DNA of 64,000 nucleotides, taken from Xanthobacteraceae bacterium 501b (GTDB lineage Bacteria; Pseudomonadota; Alphaproteobacteria; Rhizobiales; Xanthobacteraceae). Shown piece by piece: positions 1 to 13,140 of this stretch. Position 1 is the first letter of the stretch; each line of letters opens with the position of its first letter. The position numbers were made by a program, and so were the translations under genes. The notes beneath the pieces are model-generated. The model was not told the origin of the DNA. It saw nothing but the letters and a program-made list of their open reading frames with translations, and did not search any database. The stretch covers positions 4,858,001 through 4,922,000 of the forward strand of contig KB899087.1 of the NCBI GenBank assembly GCA_000378025.1, written 5' to 3'.

Positions 1-1
1 C

Positions 2-1048
2 GAGCGCATGGCCGGGGCGCAGATCGCCTCCGTCATCGTCTCGCTGGCGGGCGGCCGGCTCGCCTCCGAGCATTTCAATGCCGAGGTTGATCTGCCGGAG
101 CCGGCGGTCGCCGAGGGCGATATCCGCCGCGTGCTCGACGCCGCCTCCACTTTTGCCGTCGGCGAGGGGCGCACCATTCTGCACGCTTTGCCGGTCGGAT
201 ACGCGCTCGACGGCGCTGGCGGCATTGGCGAGCCGCGCGGCATGCTCGGGCGCCGGCTCGGCGTCGACCTGCACGTCGTCACCGCCGAGGCGGCCGCCGT
301 CCGCAACCTGCTTCTGTGCATCGAGCGCTGCCATCTCGGCGTCGAGGCCATGGTGGCAGCTCCCTATGCCGCGGCGCTGTCCACGCTGGCTGACGACGAA
401 TCGGAACTGGGTGTGACGCTGATCGATTTCGGCGCCGGCACCACGACGGTGGCGGTGGTCGAGAATGGCCATTGCGTGCATGTTGACGGCATCGCCATTG
501 GTGGCCAGCACGTGACCAACGACGTGGCGCGCGGGCTCTCCACCCGCCTTGCCGATGCCGAGCGGCTGAAGAGCCTGCATGGCGGGGTGATGGCGATGGG
601 CGCCGACGAGCGCGAAATGCTGACCGTGCCGAGCATTTCCGACGACCACGACCTGCCGCGGGCGATCCCCAAGGCGCGGCTGGTGCGGATTGTTCGCCCG
701 CGTGTCGAGGAAATCGTCGAGTTGGTGCGCGACCGTCTTCATGCCTCCGGCCATGCGGCGGGCGCGGGGCGGCGCATCGTTCTCACCGGCGGTGCCGCTC
801 AACTCACTGGCCTCGCCGAGCTTGTCGGTAACATACTGGGACCACAGGTGCGAATCGGTCGCCCGCTCGGTATTTCGAAGCTGCCCGAAGCGACGCGCGG
901 CGCGCCGTTCGCTGTCGCCACCGGGCTTCTGGTCTATCCGCAGGTCGCGGGACTCGAACATTTCGAGGCCCGCCGCCGCCGCCTCTCGCAGGGCGACGGC
1001 TCCGGTTATTTTTCGCGCGTCGGTCACTGGCTGAGGGAGGCCTTCTGA
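2..1048 (+). CDS. ftsA: Cell division protein FtsA (5' end outside window)
   Basis: FtsA is the actin-fold membrane anchor that tethers FtsZ to the inner membrane and recruits later divisome proteins. The reading frame is open to the left edge, so the gene starts upstream; compared with typical FtsA of 410-440 residues, about 70-100 N-terminal residues are missing. The phosphate-binding motif IDFGAGTTT is visible about 139 residues after the first in-window Met, and the second nucleotide-binding segment IVLTGGAAQLTGL follows near residue 259. The protein ends in a short amphipathic segment (FSRVGHWLREAF), the expected membrane-targeting helix. ftsZ follows 87 bp downstream on the same strand, the classical order of the division cluster. 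Confidence 0.95.
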   Translation, partial: ERMAGAQIASVIVSLAGGRLASEHFNAEVDLPEPAVAEGDIRRVLDAASTFAVGEGRTILHALPVGYALDGAGGIGEPRGMLGRRLGVDLHVVTAEAAAVRNLLLCIERCHLGVEAMVAAPYAAALSTLADDESELGVTLIDFGAGTTTVAVVENGHCVHVDGIAIGGQHVTNDVARGLSTRLADAERLKSLHGGVMAMGADEREMLTVPSISDDHDLPRAIPKARLVRIVRPRVEEIVELVRDRLHASGHAAGAGRRIVLTGGAAQLTGLAELVGNILGPQVRIGRPLGISKLPEATRGAPFAVATGLLVYPQVAGLEHFEARRRRLSQGDGSGYFSRVGHWLREAF

Positions 1049-1135
1049 CGTGCTCCATCTAATCCGCGCCGGCGGAACCGGCACCACAGGGATCATGACG
1101 GGCCGCGCGCCCGCCGGCGTTAGGGGACACTAAAA

Positions 1136-2851
1136 ATGACCATCAACCTCCAGGTACCGGACATCCGCGAACTGCGTCCCCGCATCACCGTGTTCGGTGT
1201 CGGCGGCGCCGGTGGCAACGCCGTCAACAACATGATCACGGCCGGCCTGACGGGGGTCGACTTCGTGGTCGCCAACACCGACGCGCAGGCGCTCACCCTC
1301 TCCAAGGCCGAGCGCATCGTGCAGATGGGCGTCGCCGTCACCGAGGGTCTCGGCGCCGGTTCGCAGCCGGAAGTCGGCCGCGCCGCTGCCGAGGAAGCGC
1401 TCGACGAGATCCGCGATCACCTGGCCGGCGCGCACATGGTCTTCATTACCGCTGGCATGGGCGGCGGCACCGGCACCGGCGCGGCCCCCGTCATTGCTCG
1501 CGCGGCCCGCGAGCTCGGCATCCTCACCGTCGGCGTCGTGACCAAGCCCTTCCACTTCGAGGGCCAGCGCCGGATGCGTATCGGCGAGATGGGCATCAAC
1601 GAGCTGCAGAAGGGCGTCGATACCCTTATCGTCATCCCGAACCAGAATTTGTTCCGGGTTGCCAACGAGCGCACCACCTTCGCCGACGCTTTCGCCATGG
1701 CGGACCAGGTGCTCTATTCGGGCGTCGCCTGCATCACCGACCTGATGGTGAAGGAAGGCCTGATCAATCTCGACTTCGCTGACGTCCGCGCCGTGATGCG
1801 TGAGATGGGCAAGGCGATGATGGGCACCGGCGAGGCCTCCGGCGAGCAGCGTGCCCGCCACGCGGCCGAAGCGGCGATCGCCAACCCGCTGCTCGACGAA
1901 GTGTCGATGCGCGGCGCGCGCGGCCTGCTGATCTCGATCACTGGCGGCAAGGACCTGACCCTGTTCGAGGTGGACGAGGCGGCGACCCGTATTCGCGAGG
2001 AAGTCGATCCCGACGCCAACATCATCCTCGGCGCCACCTTCGACGAGACGCTGGAAGGCCTGATCCGCGTGTCGGTCGTCGCCACCGGTATCGACCCGGC
2101 GGTGATTCCCGAGCAGATCCCGCACGCCCTCAACAACCTTCCCGACCTTGGCGGGCGCCGCGTCTCGAACGCCGGTCGCGCCGCCGTGGAAGCGCGCCGC
2201 GACGCCGCTCTGCGCTCGGTCGCCTCGGCGCTCGACGCGGAAGATTTCGGCGCCCCGCATCACGAGCCGAGCTTCGCTGCCGCGCCGGTCAACGACCACC
2301 CCTATGGCGAGCCGTCCTATTCCCAGCCCGCCTATTCGCAGGCTTCCGCCGCGATCGACGAGGTGACGATCCGCCAGATGGCGCCCAAGCAGCCGCTCTA
2401 TGCCGAGCCGGAGCCTGCCCCCTACAATGAGGCGGCCTATGAAGAACACGCGATCGAGCCCTTCATTCCGCCGCAGGCCGAGCGTCCCGCCCCGCGCATG
2501 CCGCGCGTCGACGAGCTGCCCATGCCGGCACAGAACCAGATCCGCGCGGCGCGCGGTGAGATGACCGATCACCATCACGCCGAGAAGAAGCGCATGACGC
2601 TGCTGCAGCGCCTGGCCAATGTCGGCCTCGGCCGCAGCCAGGAGGAGGACGAGGTGGAGCCGCCGGCGGACATGCGTCCGGTGGTGCGCCGCGCCCCGGC
2701 CCAGCCCGAGGCCCGGCCGCTCGCCGAGATGCGCCCCGAGGCTTCCGAATACGCCAAGCGCCCGGCGGCTCGCCCCGCCGATCCGCGTGCCGCGCGTCCG
2801 GCCGAGGACGACCATCTCGACATTCCCGCCTTCCTGCGTCGTCAGGGCTGA
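1136..2851 (+). CDS. ftsZ: Cell division protein FtsZ, long-linker form
   Basis: FtsZ is the tubulin-like GTPase that polymerises into the Z-ring at midcell. The tubulin signature GGGTGTG is at residues 109-115 and the T7 loop [10 protein letters not shown] at 211-220, so the GTPase domain (about 1-320) is intact. A Pro/Ala/Glu-rich, presumably disordered linker of roughly 230 residues follows, much longer than in E. coli (383 residues in total) but normal for Rhizobiales FtsZ1. The C-terminal peptide [14 protein letters not shown] (558-571) is the conserved docking tail for FtsA and other partners. The ATG at 1136 has a Shine-Dalgarno AGGGGA at 1122-1127, 8 nt upstream. Confidence 0.98.
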   Translation: MTINLQVPDIRELRPRITVFGVGGAGGNAVNNMITAGLTGVDFVVANTDAQALTLSKAERIVQMGVAVTEGLGAGSQPEVGRAAAEEALDEIRDHLAGAHMVFITAGMGGGTGTGAAPVIARAARELGILTVGVVTKPFHFEGQRRMRIGEMGINELQKGVDTLIVIPNQNLFRVANERTTFADAFAMADQVLYSGVACITDLMVKEGLINLDFADVRAVMREMGKAMMGTGEASGEQRARHAAEAAIANPLLDEVSMRGARGLLISITGGKDLTLFEVDEAATRIREEVDPDANIILGATFDETLEGLIRVSVVATGIDPAVIPEQIPHALNNLPDLGGRRVSNAGRAAVEARRDAALRSVASALDAEDFGAPHHEPSFAAAPVNDHPYGEPSYSQPAYSQASAAIDEVTIRQMAPKQPLYAEPEPAPYNEAAYEEHAIEPFIPPQAERPAPRMPRVDELPMPAQNQIRAARGEMTDHHHAEKKRMTLLQRLANVGLGRSQEEDEVEPPADMRPVVRRAPAQPEARPLAEMRPEASEYAKRPAARPADPRAARPAEDDHLDIPAFLRRQG

Positions 2852-3157
2852 GGCGGGCATGACAGGCGGGCGCGTGCCGCCTGTTACAAAAGGTGTGACG
2901 CAGTGCAGCGCCCGGATCGTGAGGTCCGGGCGTAGCTATTTGGAATTAAATGAATTTTCAGGTTTTTGCGTCAGCGTAGAAACGGTAACAGACGGTAAGC
3001 AAGCGTGATTTGGCGCGGACTCTCGGCGCCGTTATCTTGCCAGCCAACGATAAGCGGCCGTAGCGGATTCGGTTCCGCGCTCTAAAGGGCGGCGCACTGT
3101 GTTGGTTTTGGGGATTGGGGAGAGCGGGGCGCTTGGCGTTGCCGCTTTTTGGGTCGA
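2852..3157. other. ftsZ-lpxC intergenic region
   Basis: About 300 bp without a gene. It contains a perfect 8-bp inverted repeat at 2909-2932 (listed separately), then an AT-richer stretch at 2936-2970 that could carry the lpxC promoter. A TTAA-N7-TTCA element at 2946-2960 differs from the CtrA consensus by one base. No open frame here has coding character. Confidence 0.5.
2909..2932 (+). terminator. Stem-loop after ftsZ
   Basis: CGCCCGGA (2909-2916) pairs perfectly with TCCGGGCG (2925-2932) across an 8-nt loop. There is no run of T after it, so it may be a weak terminator, an attenuator or an mRNA 3' stabiliser between ftsZ and lpxC. Confidence 0.45.
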
Positions 3158-4096
3158 ATGAACGCTGTACGGCAGACCACCCTTGGCGATGACGTGACGC
3201 TTTCCGGCGTCGGCGTCCATTCCGGCAAGATGGCGCAGATGCACCTCTCGCCCGCCGAAGCCGACAGCGGCATCGTTTTCTTCCGCAAAGACACCAATCA
3301 GTCCGTGCGCGCCTGCCGGGGCGCGGTGCGCGGCAGTGACCTCGCCACCGTGCTGCGTGATTCGAGCGGCCCGGCCGTTTCCACCGTTGAGCATCTGCTG
3401 GCCTGCTTTGCTGGCCTTGGCGTCGACAATGCCCGGGTCGAGATCGACGGGCCGGAAGTGCCGATTCTCGATGGCAGCGCCGGCGATTTTGTGGCGGCCG
3501 TGGATGAGGCCGGCATTGTCGAGACCGGCCATGCTCGCCGCTATCTGCGCGTGCTCAAGCCGATTCGCGTCGAGACCGAAACCGGCTTCGGCGAGCTCGT
3601 GCCCTATGACATGGGCTTCCGGCTCGAAGTCGAGATCGATTTCGACCATGCCGCCATCGGTCGTCAGCGCTTCGCCGCCACCATGTCGCCGGAGGTGTTC
3701 CGCAAGGAGCTCGCCGCCGCCCGCACCTTCGGCTTCGTCAGCGATGTCGAGCGCCTGTGGCAGGCGGGCTATGCGCTCGGCGCCTCGCTCGACAATACCA
3801 TCTGTCTCGGCGACGAAGGCGTGATCAACACCACCGGCCTGCGCTATGCCGACGAGTTCGTGCGCCACAAGGCCCTGGATGCCATTGGCGACCTTGCCAT
3901 TGGCGGTCTGCCGCTGCTGGCCCGCTACCGTTCCTACCGTGGCGGCCACAAGCTGAATTTCGCCGTCGTCGACGCGCTTCTGTCCGACCGCTCCGCCTAT
4001 GAGATCGTCGAAGCCCGTATCCCGGCCCGCCGCACCGTCAGCAGCAATGCCGGCCTGATCGCGGTCGCCGTCCCGGCCTACGCGCCGGAGCTTTGA
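3158..4096 (+). CDS. lpxC: UDP-3-O-acyl-N-acetylglucosamine deacetylase LpxC
   Basis: LpxC is the zinc amidase that performs the committed step of lipid A synthesis in the cytoplasm. The 312-residue length fits the family (305 in E. coli). The zinc ligands are in place: His79 in TVEHL, with catalytic Glu78 just before it, and His237/Asp241 in the motif HKALDAIGD. The frame also opens at a TTG at 3149; I chose the ATG at 3158 because MNAVRQTTL aligns with the usual LpxC N-terminus. Its position after ftsZ is the conserved order of the division cluster, tying outer-membrane lipid supply to division. Confidence 0.96.
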   Translation: MNAVRQTTLGDDVTLSGVGVHSGKMAQMHLSPAEADSGIVFFRKDTNQSVRACRGAVRGSDLATVLRDSSGPAVSTVEHLLACFAGLGVDNARVEIDGPEVPILDGSAGDFVAAVDEAGIVETGHARRYLRVLKPIRVETETGFGELVPYDMGFRLEVEIDFDHAAIGRQRFAATMSPEVFRKELAAARTFGFVSDVERLWQAGYALGASLDNTICLGDEGVINTTGLRYADEFVRHKALDAIGDLAIGGLPLLARYRSYRGGHKLNFAVVDALLSDRSAYEIVEARIPARRTVSSNAGLIAVAVPAYAPEL

Positions 4097-4411
4097 GTCT
4101 CCCTTCGCTGCGCCTTGGCCTAGCATCGGTACAGGCCGCTGGGTTGGCTTCTTTCCCATTGGGGTTTGTCGGCTGCGGGCGACGTTTGGCTGTTCCGTCT
4201 CCTCGCCGCCTTGGCGCGACCCGCCCGGGCCCGTTCTTTCCGCCCGCCACCTAGACCGCGTCCGGCGCGCAACAGGTGGCATGAAATGGTGGCCGGTGGC
4301 ACCTCTTTGCTCTTGGCATCCCAAGGCGCCATAATCCGGTCGGAAAGCCGCCTTAGCGCCTGACCACGCACTTGGCGTCGAAGCAGCGACCAGATCGGGA
4401 TCCAACTTGTG
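4097..4411. other. lpxC-bamD intergenic region
   Basis: About 315 bp with no convincing gene, RNA or strong hairpin. Open frames on the minus strand here are continuations of high-GC antisense frames and are not credible. The bamD promoter is presumably within it. Confidence 0.4.
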
Positions 4412-5320
4412 ATGCGTCTTCTCTGTCTCGGCCAGACTGTTCCCGCACAGGGGACCCCTGCCATCCGCCGCGCCGGCACAGCGTGCTCGGGTGTCGTCGC
4501 CGTGCGCCTGCTGGGCCTTGTCCTGGCCGGCGCCTCGCTCGGTGGCTGCGCCAGCCTGTTCGACACCAGCAAGGAAGAGACGGTCTACCCCGACGTCCCG
4601 GCCGAGCAGCGCTACAATGAGGGCCTGACCCTCATGCAGAAGGGTGAATATGCCCAGGCGATCACCCGCTTCGAGGATGTCGACCGCCAGCACCCCTACT
4701 CGGATTGGGCGCGCAAGGCGCTGCTGATGATCGCCTATGCCAATTACACCCAGGGCTCCTATGACGAGTGCATCGCCGCGGGGCGGCGCTACCTCGCGCT
4801 GCATCCGGGCTCGGAAGATGCCGCCTATGCACAGTACCTGATCGCGGCCTCCTATTTTGACCAGATTCCGGACATCTCCCGCGACCAGCAGCGCACCCAG
4901 CGCGCGATGGATTCGCTTGAGGAAGTGATTCGCAAATTCCCCAACACCGAATACGCCGTCAGCGCCAAGAAGAAGCTCGAAGTCGCCCGCGACCAGCTGG
5001 CCGGCAAGGAGATGATGATCGGGCGCTATTATCTCGAACAGCGCAATTATGCCGGCGCCATCAACCGGTTCAAGGTGGTGGTCACGCGCTATCAGACCAC
5101 CCGCCATGTCGAGGAGGCGCTCTACCGCCTCACCGAAGCGTATATGGCGCTGGGGGTGATGAGTGAGGCGCAGACCTCGGCGGCGGTGCTCGGCTATAAT
5201 TTCCCCGACAGTTCCTGGTACCAGGACGCCTACAAGCTGGTTCAGTCGCGCGGCGTCGATCCGAAGATGAACGAGCAGTCCTGGATCGCCAAGGCCTTCA
5301 AGGGCTTCACTCTCGGCTGA
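4412..5320 (+). CDS. bamD: Outer membrane protein assembly factor BamD (ComL lipoprotein)
   Basis: BamD is the essential lipoprotein partner of BamA that helps fold beta-barrel proteins into the outer membrane. The protein has a lipobox ending LGGC (Cys46 from this start), followed by five TPR-like helical repeats covering most of the chain, starting around the segment AEQRYNEGLTLMQKGEY. Start choice is uncertain: ATG 4412 gives a long N-region of about 30 residues, whereas an in-frame GTG at 4502 gives a compact signal peptide with the Cys at position 16. Placement between lpxC and recN is typical for Rhizobiales. Confidence 0.94.
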   Translation: MRLLCLGQTVPAQGTPAIRRAGTACSGVVAVRLLGLVLAGASLGGCASLFDTSKEETVYPDVPAEQRYNEGLTLMQKGEYAQAITRFEDVDRQHPYSDWARKALLMIAYANYTQGSYDECIAAGRRYLALHPGSEDAAYAQYLIAASYFDQIPDISRDQQRTQRAMDSLEEVIRKFPNTEYAVSAKKKLEVARDQLAGKEMMIGRYYLEQRNYAGAINRFKVVVTRYQTTRHVEEALYRLTEAYMALGVMSEAQTSAAVLGYNFPDSSWYQDAYKLVQSRGVDPKMNEQSWIAKAFKGFTLG

Positions 5321-5419
5321 GGCCTGACAAGGGCCTTCGGGGCGGATGATCGAGCGGTTATTTTCGGGCGCGTTGCCGCAGCAGGAAAAGCGCCCCTTTC
5401 GCCGCGTCGCGACCTGTGA

Positions 5420-5434
5420 GAACATAGCAAGAAC
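5420..5434 (-). promoter_or_regulatory. LexA operator upstream of recN
   Basis: GAAC-ATAGCAA-GAAC lies 78 bp before the recN start. Read on the other strand it is GTTC-N7-GTTC, the direct-repeat LexA box established for alphaproteobacteria. Its position before a known SOS gene supports function, although this motif will also occur by chance about once in a window of this size. Confidence 0.7.
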
Positions 5435-5512
5435 ACGAATGCGCGCCCTGCCGCGGCATGCTAGAAGGGCGCGCCCCCTTGTCCTGCGGGTAAACGTTCT
5501 GGAGCGTCACGC

Positions 5513-7186
5513 ATGCTGATCGCCCTGTCGATCAGGGATATCGTGCTCATCGAGCGGCTCGACCTCTCCTTCCATGCTGGCCTCACCGTCCTGACCGGCG
5601 AGACCGGCGCGGGCAAGTCGATCCTGCTCGATGCCTTCACCCTCGCCCTTGGCGGGCGAGGCGACGGGTCGCTGGTGCGCCAGGGCACGACGCAAGGGCA
5701 GGTGACGGCCGAGTTCGACCTCGCCGCCGACCATCCGGTGCGCGGAATGCTCGCGGAAGCGGGCATCGACGATGATGGCGCGCTGGTGCTGCGGCGGGTG
5801 CAGCACGCCGACGGCCGCACGAGGGCCTTCGTCAACGACCAGTCGGTGAGCGCGCAGATGCTACGCGGTCTCGGCCGGCGGCTGGTGGAAATCCACGGTC
5901 AGCATGACGATCGGGCACTGGTCGACCCCGCCTCGCACCGCGCCCTGCTCGACGCCTATGGCGGGCTGGTGGAACTCGCCGAGGAAGTGGCCGCCCGGGC
6001 GCGCGGCTGGCGCGTGGCACGTACCGAGGCGGCGCAGGAAAAGGCGCGGCTCGACGAGGCGGCCAAGGAGGCGGATTTCATCCGCCACGCGGTGGAAGAG
6101 TTGACTGCCCTAGGTCCCGAGCCGGGTGAGGAAGAACGGCTCGCCACGCGCCGCACTGAGATGATGCGCTTCGAGAAGATCGCGACCGATCTCGCCGATG
6201 CGCAGGACGCCGTCGGCGGCAATAATTCGCCCATTCCCGGCCTTGCCGCCGCCGTGCGCCGGCTGGAACGCCGGGCCGGCGAGGTGGAGGCGTTGGTGCG
6301 GCCGGCGGTCGAGGCGATCGACGCAGCGCTGAACGCACTGGACCTCGCCCGCACCCATCTCGACGCCGCACTGCGCGAGGCTGATTTCGACCCGAACGAG
6401 TTGGAGCGCATCGAGGAGCGGCTGTTCGCCCTGCGCGCGGCCGGGCGGAAATATGCCTGCACGGTGGATGACCTTGCCAATGTCGCGGCGCGCTTCGCCG
6501 ACCAGATCGACGCGCTCGACCATGGCGCGGAGACGCTGAGGGGGCTAGAAGCCCGCGCTGATGCCATGGAGGCGGCCTATCGTCAGGCCGCGCGCGACCT
6601 GTCGCTGAAGCGCCGGGCCGCCGCGGTGGCGCTGGACGCGGCGGTGAACGCTGAACTGCCGCCGCTGAAGCTGGAGAGGGCGCGCTTCCTCACCGACTGC
6701 CAGATGGACGAAGCGGCGCAGGTGGACGGCTATGACCGGATCGAGTTCTGGGTCCAGACCAATCCCGGCACCCGTCCCGGCCCGATGATGAAGGTGGCGT
6801 CCGGCGGCGAGCTGGCGCGCTTCCTGCTGGCGCTGAAGGTGGTGCTGGCCGACAAGGGGTCCGCGCCGACGCTCGTCTTCGATGAAATCGACACCGGGGT
6901 TGGCGGGGCGGTGGCCGATGCCATCGGCGCCCGGCTGGCCCGGCTCTCGTCCCGTGTGCAGGTGGTGGCGGTAACGCACGCCCCGCAAGTGGCGGCGCGG
7001 GCGGGGAATCACTTCCGAATCGCCAAGGAGGCCATGGCCGATCTCGACCGGGTGGCGACGCGCGTGGCGCCGCTGGCGCCCGATCACCGGCGCGAGGAGA
7101 TCGCCCGCATGCTCTCCGGCGCTGAAGTGACATCCGAGGCACGGGCGGCTGCCGACAGGCTGCTGAAAGGTGCCATAGCCGATTGA
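5513..7186 (+). CDS. recN: DNA repair protein RecN
   Basis: RecN is an SMC-like ATPase that acts early in recombinational repair of double-strand breaks. Its 557 residues match the family. Walker A GETGAGKS is at 29-36; the middle is a coiled-coil-rich region with many Ala/Glu/Arg heptads; the ABC signature (ASGGELARF) is near residue 428 and Walker B LVFDEIDTGVGG near 455. A LexA-type operator sits in the upstream gap, in line with recN being SOS-induced in many bacteria. The upstream neighbour is bamD, 192 bp away. In many Rhizobiales ligA follows directly; here two glycosyltransferase genes intervene. Confidence 0.96.
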   Translation: MLIALSIRDIVLIERLDLSFHAGLTVLTGETGAGKSILLDAFTLALGGRGDGSLVRQGTTQGQVTAEFDLAADHPVRGMLAEAGIDDDGALVLRRVQHADGRTRAFVNDQSVSAQMLRGLGRRLVEIHGQHDDRALVDPASHRALLDAYGGLVELAEEVAARARGWRVARTEAAQEKARLDEAAKEADFIRHAVEELTALGPEPGEEERLATRRTEMMRFEKIATDLADAQDAVGGNNSPIPGLAAAVRRLERRAGEVEALVRPAVEAIDAALNALDLARTHLDAALREADFDPNELERIEERLFALRAAGRKYACTVDDLANVAARFADQIDALDHGAETLRGLEARADAMEAAYRQAARDLSLKRRAAAVALDAAVNAELPPLKLERARFLTDCQMDEAAQVDGYDRIEFWVQTNPGTRPGPMMKVASGGELARFLLALKVVLADKGSAPTLVFDEIDTGVGGAVADAIGARLARLSSRVQVVAVTHAPQVAARAGNHFRIAKEAMADLDRVATRVAPLAPDHRREEIARMLSGAEVTSEARAAADRLLKGAIAD

Positions 7187-7291
7187 TGCTATGCCCGGCC
7201 GGTGCTCGCGGCCGCGCGAGCCCGTCGACTTCCGCGCCGTGCTGTCCTATTCGACGTCCGCACGCTCCGTTCCTCTCTCCGCCGGCTGCTC

Positions 7292-8442
7292 ATGACGTCC
7301 TCGCTTCCCCCCGCGCCCGCCCCTGCCGCGCCGGTCTTCATCGGCGCAAACCCGGGCCCGGCCGTAGCTCCCGACCTGACAGTGGTCATCCCCACTTTCA
7401 ACGAGCGCGGCAATCTGGAGCCGCTGGTGGCGCGGCTGGCGCATGTGCTGGCCGGCATCGCCTGGGAGGCGATCTTCGTCGACGACAATTCCCCCGACGG
7501 CACGGCGGACGCGCTGCGCGGCATCGGCCGGCGCGACCCGCGCATTCGCTGCATTCGCCGCGTCGGGCGGCGGGGGCTGGCGGGGGCGTGCATCGAGGGC
7601 ATGCTGGCGGCGCAGGCGCCGGTCGTCGCCGTGATGGACGCGGATCTCCAACATGATGAGAGCCTGCTGCCGCAGATGCTGGAAGCGATGGGAACGGGTG
7701 CCGATGTGGTGGTGGCTACGCGCTACGCTCCGGGCGGCGACGCGGAAGGCTTCAGCGCCTGGCGCGGCCGGGGCAGCCGGCTCGCCACCACGCTCGCCCA
7801 GCGCGTGCTGAAGGTCACGTCCTCCGACCCGATGAGCGGCTTCTTCATGCTGCGGCGGGAAACGGTCGAGGAACTGGCGCCGAAGCTGTCGACACAGGGG
7901 TTCAAGATCCTGCTCGACATTCTCGCCTCCGCGCGGGGGCGGCTGAAGGTGAAGGAGCTGACCTACAGCTTCGGCGTGCGGCAGAGCGGCGACAGCAAGC
8001 TCGACAACCGGGTGCTGATGGATTTTCTCGGCCTGATCGTCTCCAAGGCGTCCGGCGGCCTCGTCTCGCTGCGCTTTCTTTCCTTCGCCACCGTGGGCGC
8101 GGCCGGGCTTGTCGTTCATCTCGCGGCGCTGCGCCTCGGCCTCGGCTTCGCGCTCAGCTTCCTGGTGGCGCAGACCATCGCCACGCTAACGGCGATGACC
8201 TTCAATTATGTGCTGAACAACCTGCTCACCTATCGCGACCGCCGGCTGTCCGGCTGGGCCTTCCTGCGCGGGCTGCTGGCGTTCTATGCGATTTGCGGGC
8301 TCGGGGCGGCCGCCAATGTCGGCGCCGCCGAATGGGCCTTCTACCAGACCGCGCAATGGTGGCTTGCCGGCATCGCCGGTGCCTGCATCGGCGCGGTGTG
8401 GAACTACGCCATGAGCCGGGCACTGGTGTGGAAGGACGCGGC

Positions 8443-8446
<4 letters not shown>
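7292..8446 (+). CDS. Polyprenyl-phosphate glycosyltransferase (GT2) fused to a GtrA-like membrane domain
   Basis: The N-terminal half is a dolichol-phosphate-mannose-synthase-like GT2 domain (about residues 27-235): the nucleotide-binding stretch VVIPTFNERGN is at 31-41 and the metal-binding MDADLQHD at 115-122. The C-terminal part (about 262-384) has four hydrophobic segments and resembles GtrA, a family that shares membrane context with lipid-linked sugar transfer. The likely role is making a polyprenyl-phosphate-sugar at the inner membrane. I use ATG 7292; the frame also opens at GTG 7202, but the extra residues are Arg-rich and unlike the family. Its stop overlaps the next start (ATGA), so it is translationally coupled to the GT-C gene. 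The sugar is unknown. Confidence 0.88.
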
Positions 8447-12263
<3,817 letters not shown>

Positions 12264-12292
12264 AGGCGGCGAGACCGCGAGAGGGAAAGCAC

Positions 12293-12850
12293 ATGACCAC
12301 GACGGCCCTGCTGATCATCGACTTGCAGAACGACTATTTCCCCGGTGGCCGCTATCCGCTGGACGGCACTGAGGTGGCCGCCGTGAAGGCGGGTGAACTG
12401 CTCGCGCTCGCCCGTGAGCAGGGCACGAACGTGGTGCATGTGCGTCATGAAATGGTGGGAGAGGACGCCCCGTTCTTCGCGCGCGGCACGCAGGGGGCGG
12501 AGATACATCCCAGCCTTGCGCCGTTGGAGGGGGAGGCGGTCGTGGTCAAGGAAGCGGTAAATGCCTTCCTGAACACCGATCTCGACGCGCTGCTGCGCGG
12601 GCGCGGCATCACACGACTGGTGATCGTGGGGGCGATGAGCCACATGTGCGTGGACGCGGCGAGCCGGGCGGCGCTCGATCTCGGCTATGAAGTGACGCTC
12701 GCCCATGACGCGACAGCTACCCTGCCGCTGTCCTTCGGCGGCACTGATGTGCCCGCGCCGTCCGTTCAGGCGGCGATGATGGCGGCGCTGGAATTCGCCG
12801 GGGCGGCCGTGGTCACGGCGAAGGACGCCGCGGCAGCGCTTCGCGCCTGA
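12293..12850 (+). CDS. Isochorismatase-family cysteine hydrolase (nicotinamidase-like)
   Basis: A 185-residue member of the isochorismatase/nicotinamidase superfamily. The catalytic triad is visible as Asp10 (LLIIDLQNDYF), Lys86 (VVKEAVNAF) and Cys119 (SHMCVDAA), with the cis-peptide-type segment VGAMSHMC before the Cys. The family hydrolyses amides such as nicotinamide or other small ureido/amide compounds. The metal-binding residues of PncA are not clear here, so the substrate remains open. Start ATG 12293 is preceded by AGAGGGAAAG. It lies 29 bp after ligA and shares its strong downstream terminator, so the two may be cotranscribed; a link between NAD+-using ligase and a nicotinamidase-like enzyme is possible but unproven. 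Confidence 0.85.
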   Translation: MTTTALLIIDLQNDYFPGGRYPLDGTEVAAVKAGELLALAREQGTNVVHVRHEMVGEDAPFFARGTQGAEIHPSLAPLEGEAVVVKEAVNAFLNTDLDALLRGRGITRLVIVGAMSHMCVDAASRAALDLGYEVTLAHDATATLPLSFGGTDVPAPSVQAAMMAALEFAGAAVVTAKDAAAALRA

Positions 12851-12867
12851 GCCGATCACACCACATG

Positions 12868-12903
12868 AAAAAGCCGCCGCGGGGGGAGACGCGGCGGCTT
12901 TTC
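12868..12903. terminator. Bidirectional rho-independent terminator
   Basis: AAAAGCCGCCGC (12868... 12880) and GCGGCGGCTTTT (12891-12902) form a GC-rich stem with a 10-nt G-rich loop. An A-run before and a T-run after the stem allow termination from both sides, serving the cysteine hydrolase gene (+) and the DUF3309 gene (-), which converge here. Confidence 0.92.
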
Positions 12904-12921
12904 CGGTTCGGCGCGCGACGG

Positions 12922-13074
12922 TCAGAGGCGGCCGGTAAGCATCATCACGATCAGGATCACCAGCAGAATGGTGACGAGGCCGCTCGGGCCATAGCCCCAA
13001 TTGCGGCTGTAACCCCAACTCGGCAGGGCGCCGACAAGGATCAGGATCAGAATTACAATCAGAATAGTCGTCAT
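12922..13074 (-). CDS. DUF3309 family 50-residue membrane miniprotein
   Basis: A 50-residue protein with two hydrophobic stretches (about 4-16 and 33-46) around a Gly/Trp/Tyr-rich turn (SWGYSRNWGYGPSG). This is the typical pattern of the DUF3309 family, whose function is unknown and which is common in Rhizobiales, often in stress regulons. The ATG at 13074 has GGCTGGAGA about 10 nt upstream. A GGAAC-N16-CGTT promoter lies about 42 bp upstream, matching the general stress sigma factor EcfG, so expression under stress or in stationary phase is likely. It shares a terminator with the converging gene. Confidence 0.85.
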   Translation of the reverse strand: MTTILIVILILILVGALPSWGYSRNWGYGPSGLVTILLVILIVMMLTGRL

Positions 13075-13115
13075 CGCCGAGTCTCCAGCCGTCCCGTTAC
13101 ATTGGTCGCTGGGAT

Positions 13116-13140
13116 AACGTCGTTGCGAGGCGATGGTTCC
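13116..13140 (-). promoter_or_regulatory. EcfG-type general stress promoter of the DUF3309 gene
   Basis: On the minus strand GGAAC (13140-13136), 16 nt, then CGTT (13119-13116) reproduces the EcfG consensus GGAAC-N16/17-CGTT. The -10 element lies 42 nt before the start codon. The -35 also overlaps a perfect inverted repeat ATGGTTC-N4-GAACCAT at 13133-13150, which could bind a further regulator. Confidence 0.72.

Noticed and set aside
1130..2860. Long minus-strand open frame (576 codons) opposite ftsZ
   Set aside because: His/Arg/Gly/Leu-rich shadow of a high-GC gene; the plus strand encodes an unmistakable FtsZ.
3032..5425. 797-codon minus-strand open frame across lpxC and bamD
   Set aside because: Antisense shadow caused by codon bias; crosses two real genes and their intergenic gap with no family resemblance.
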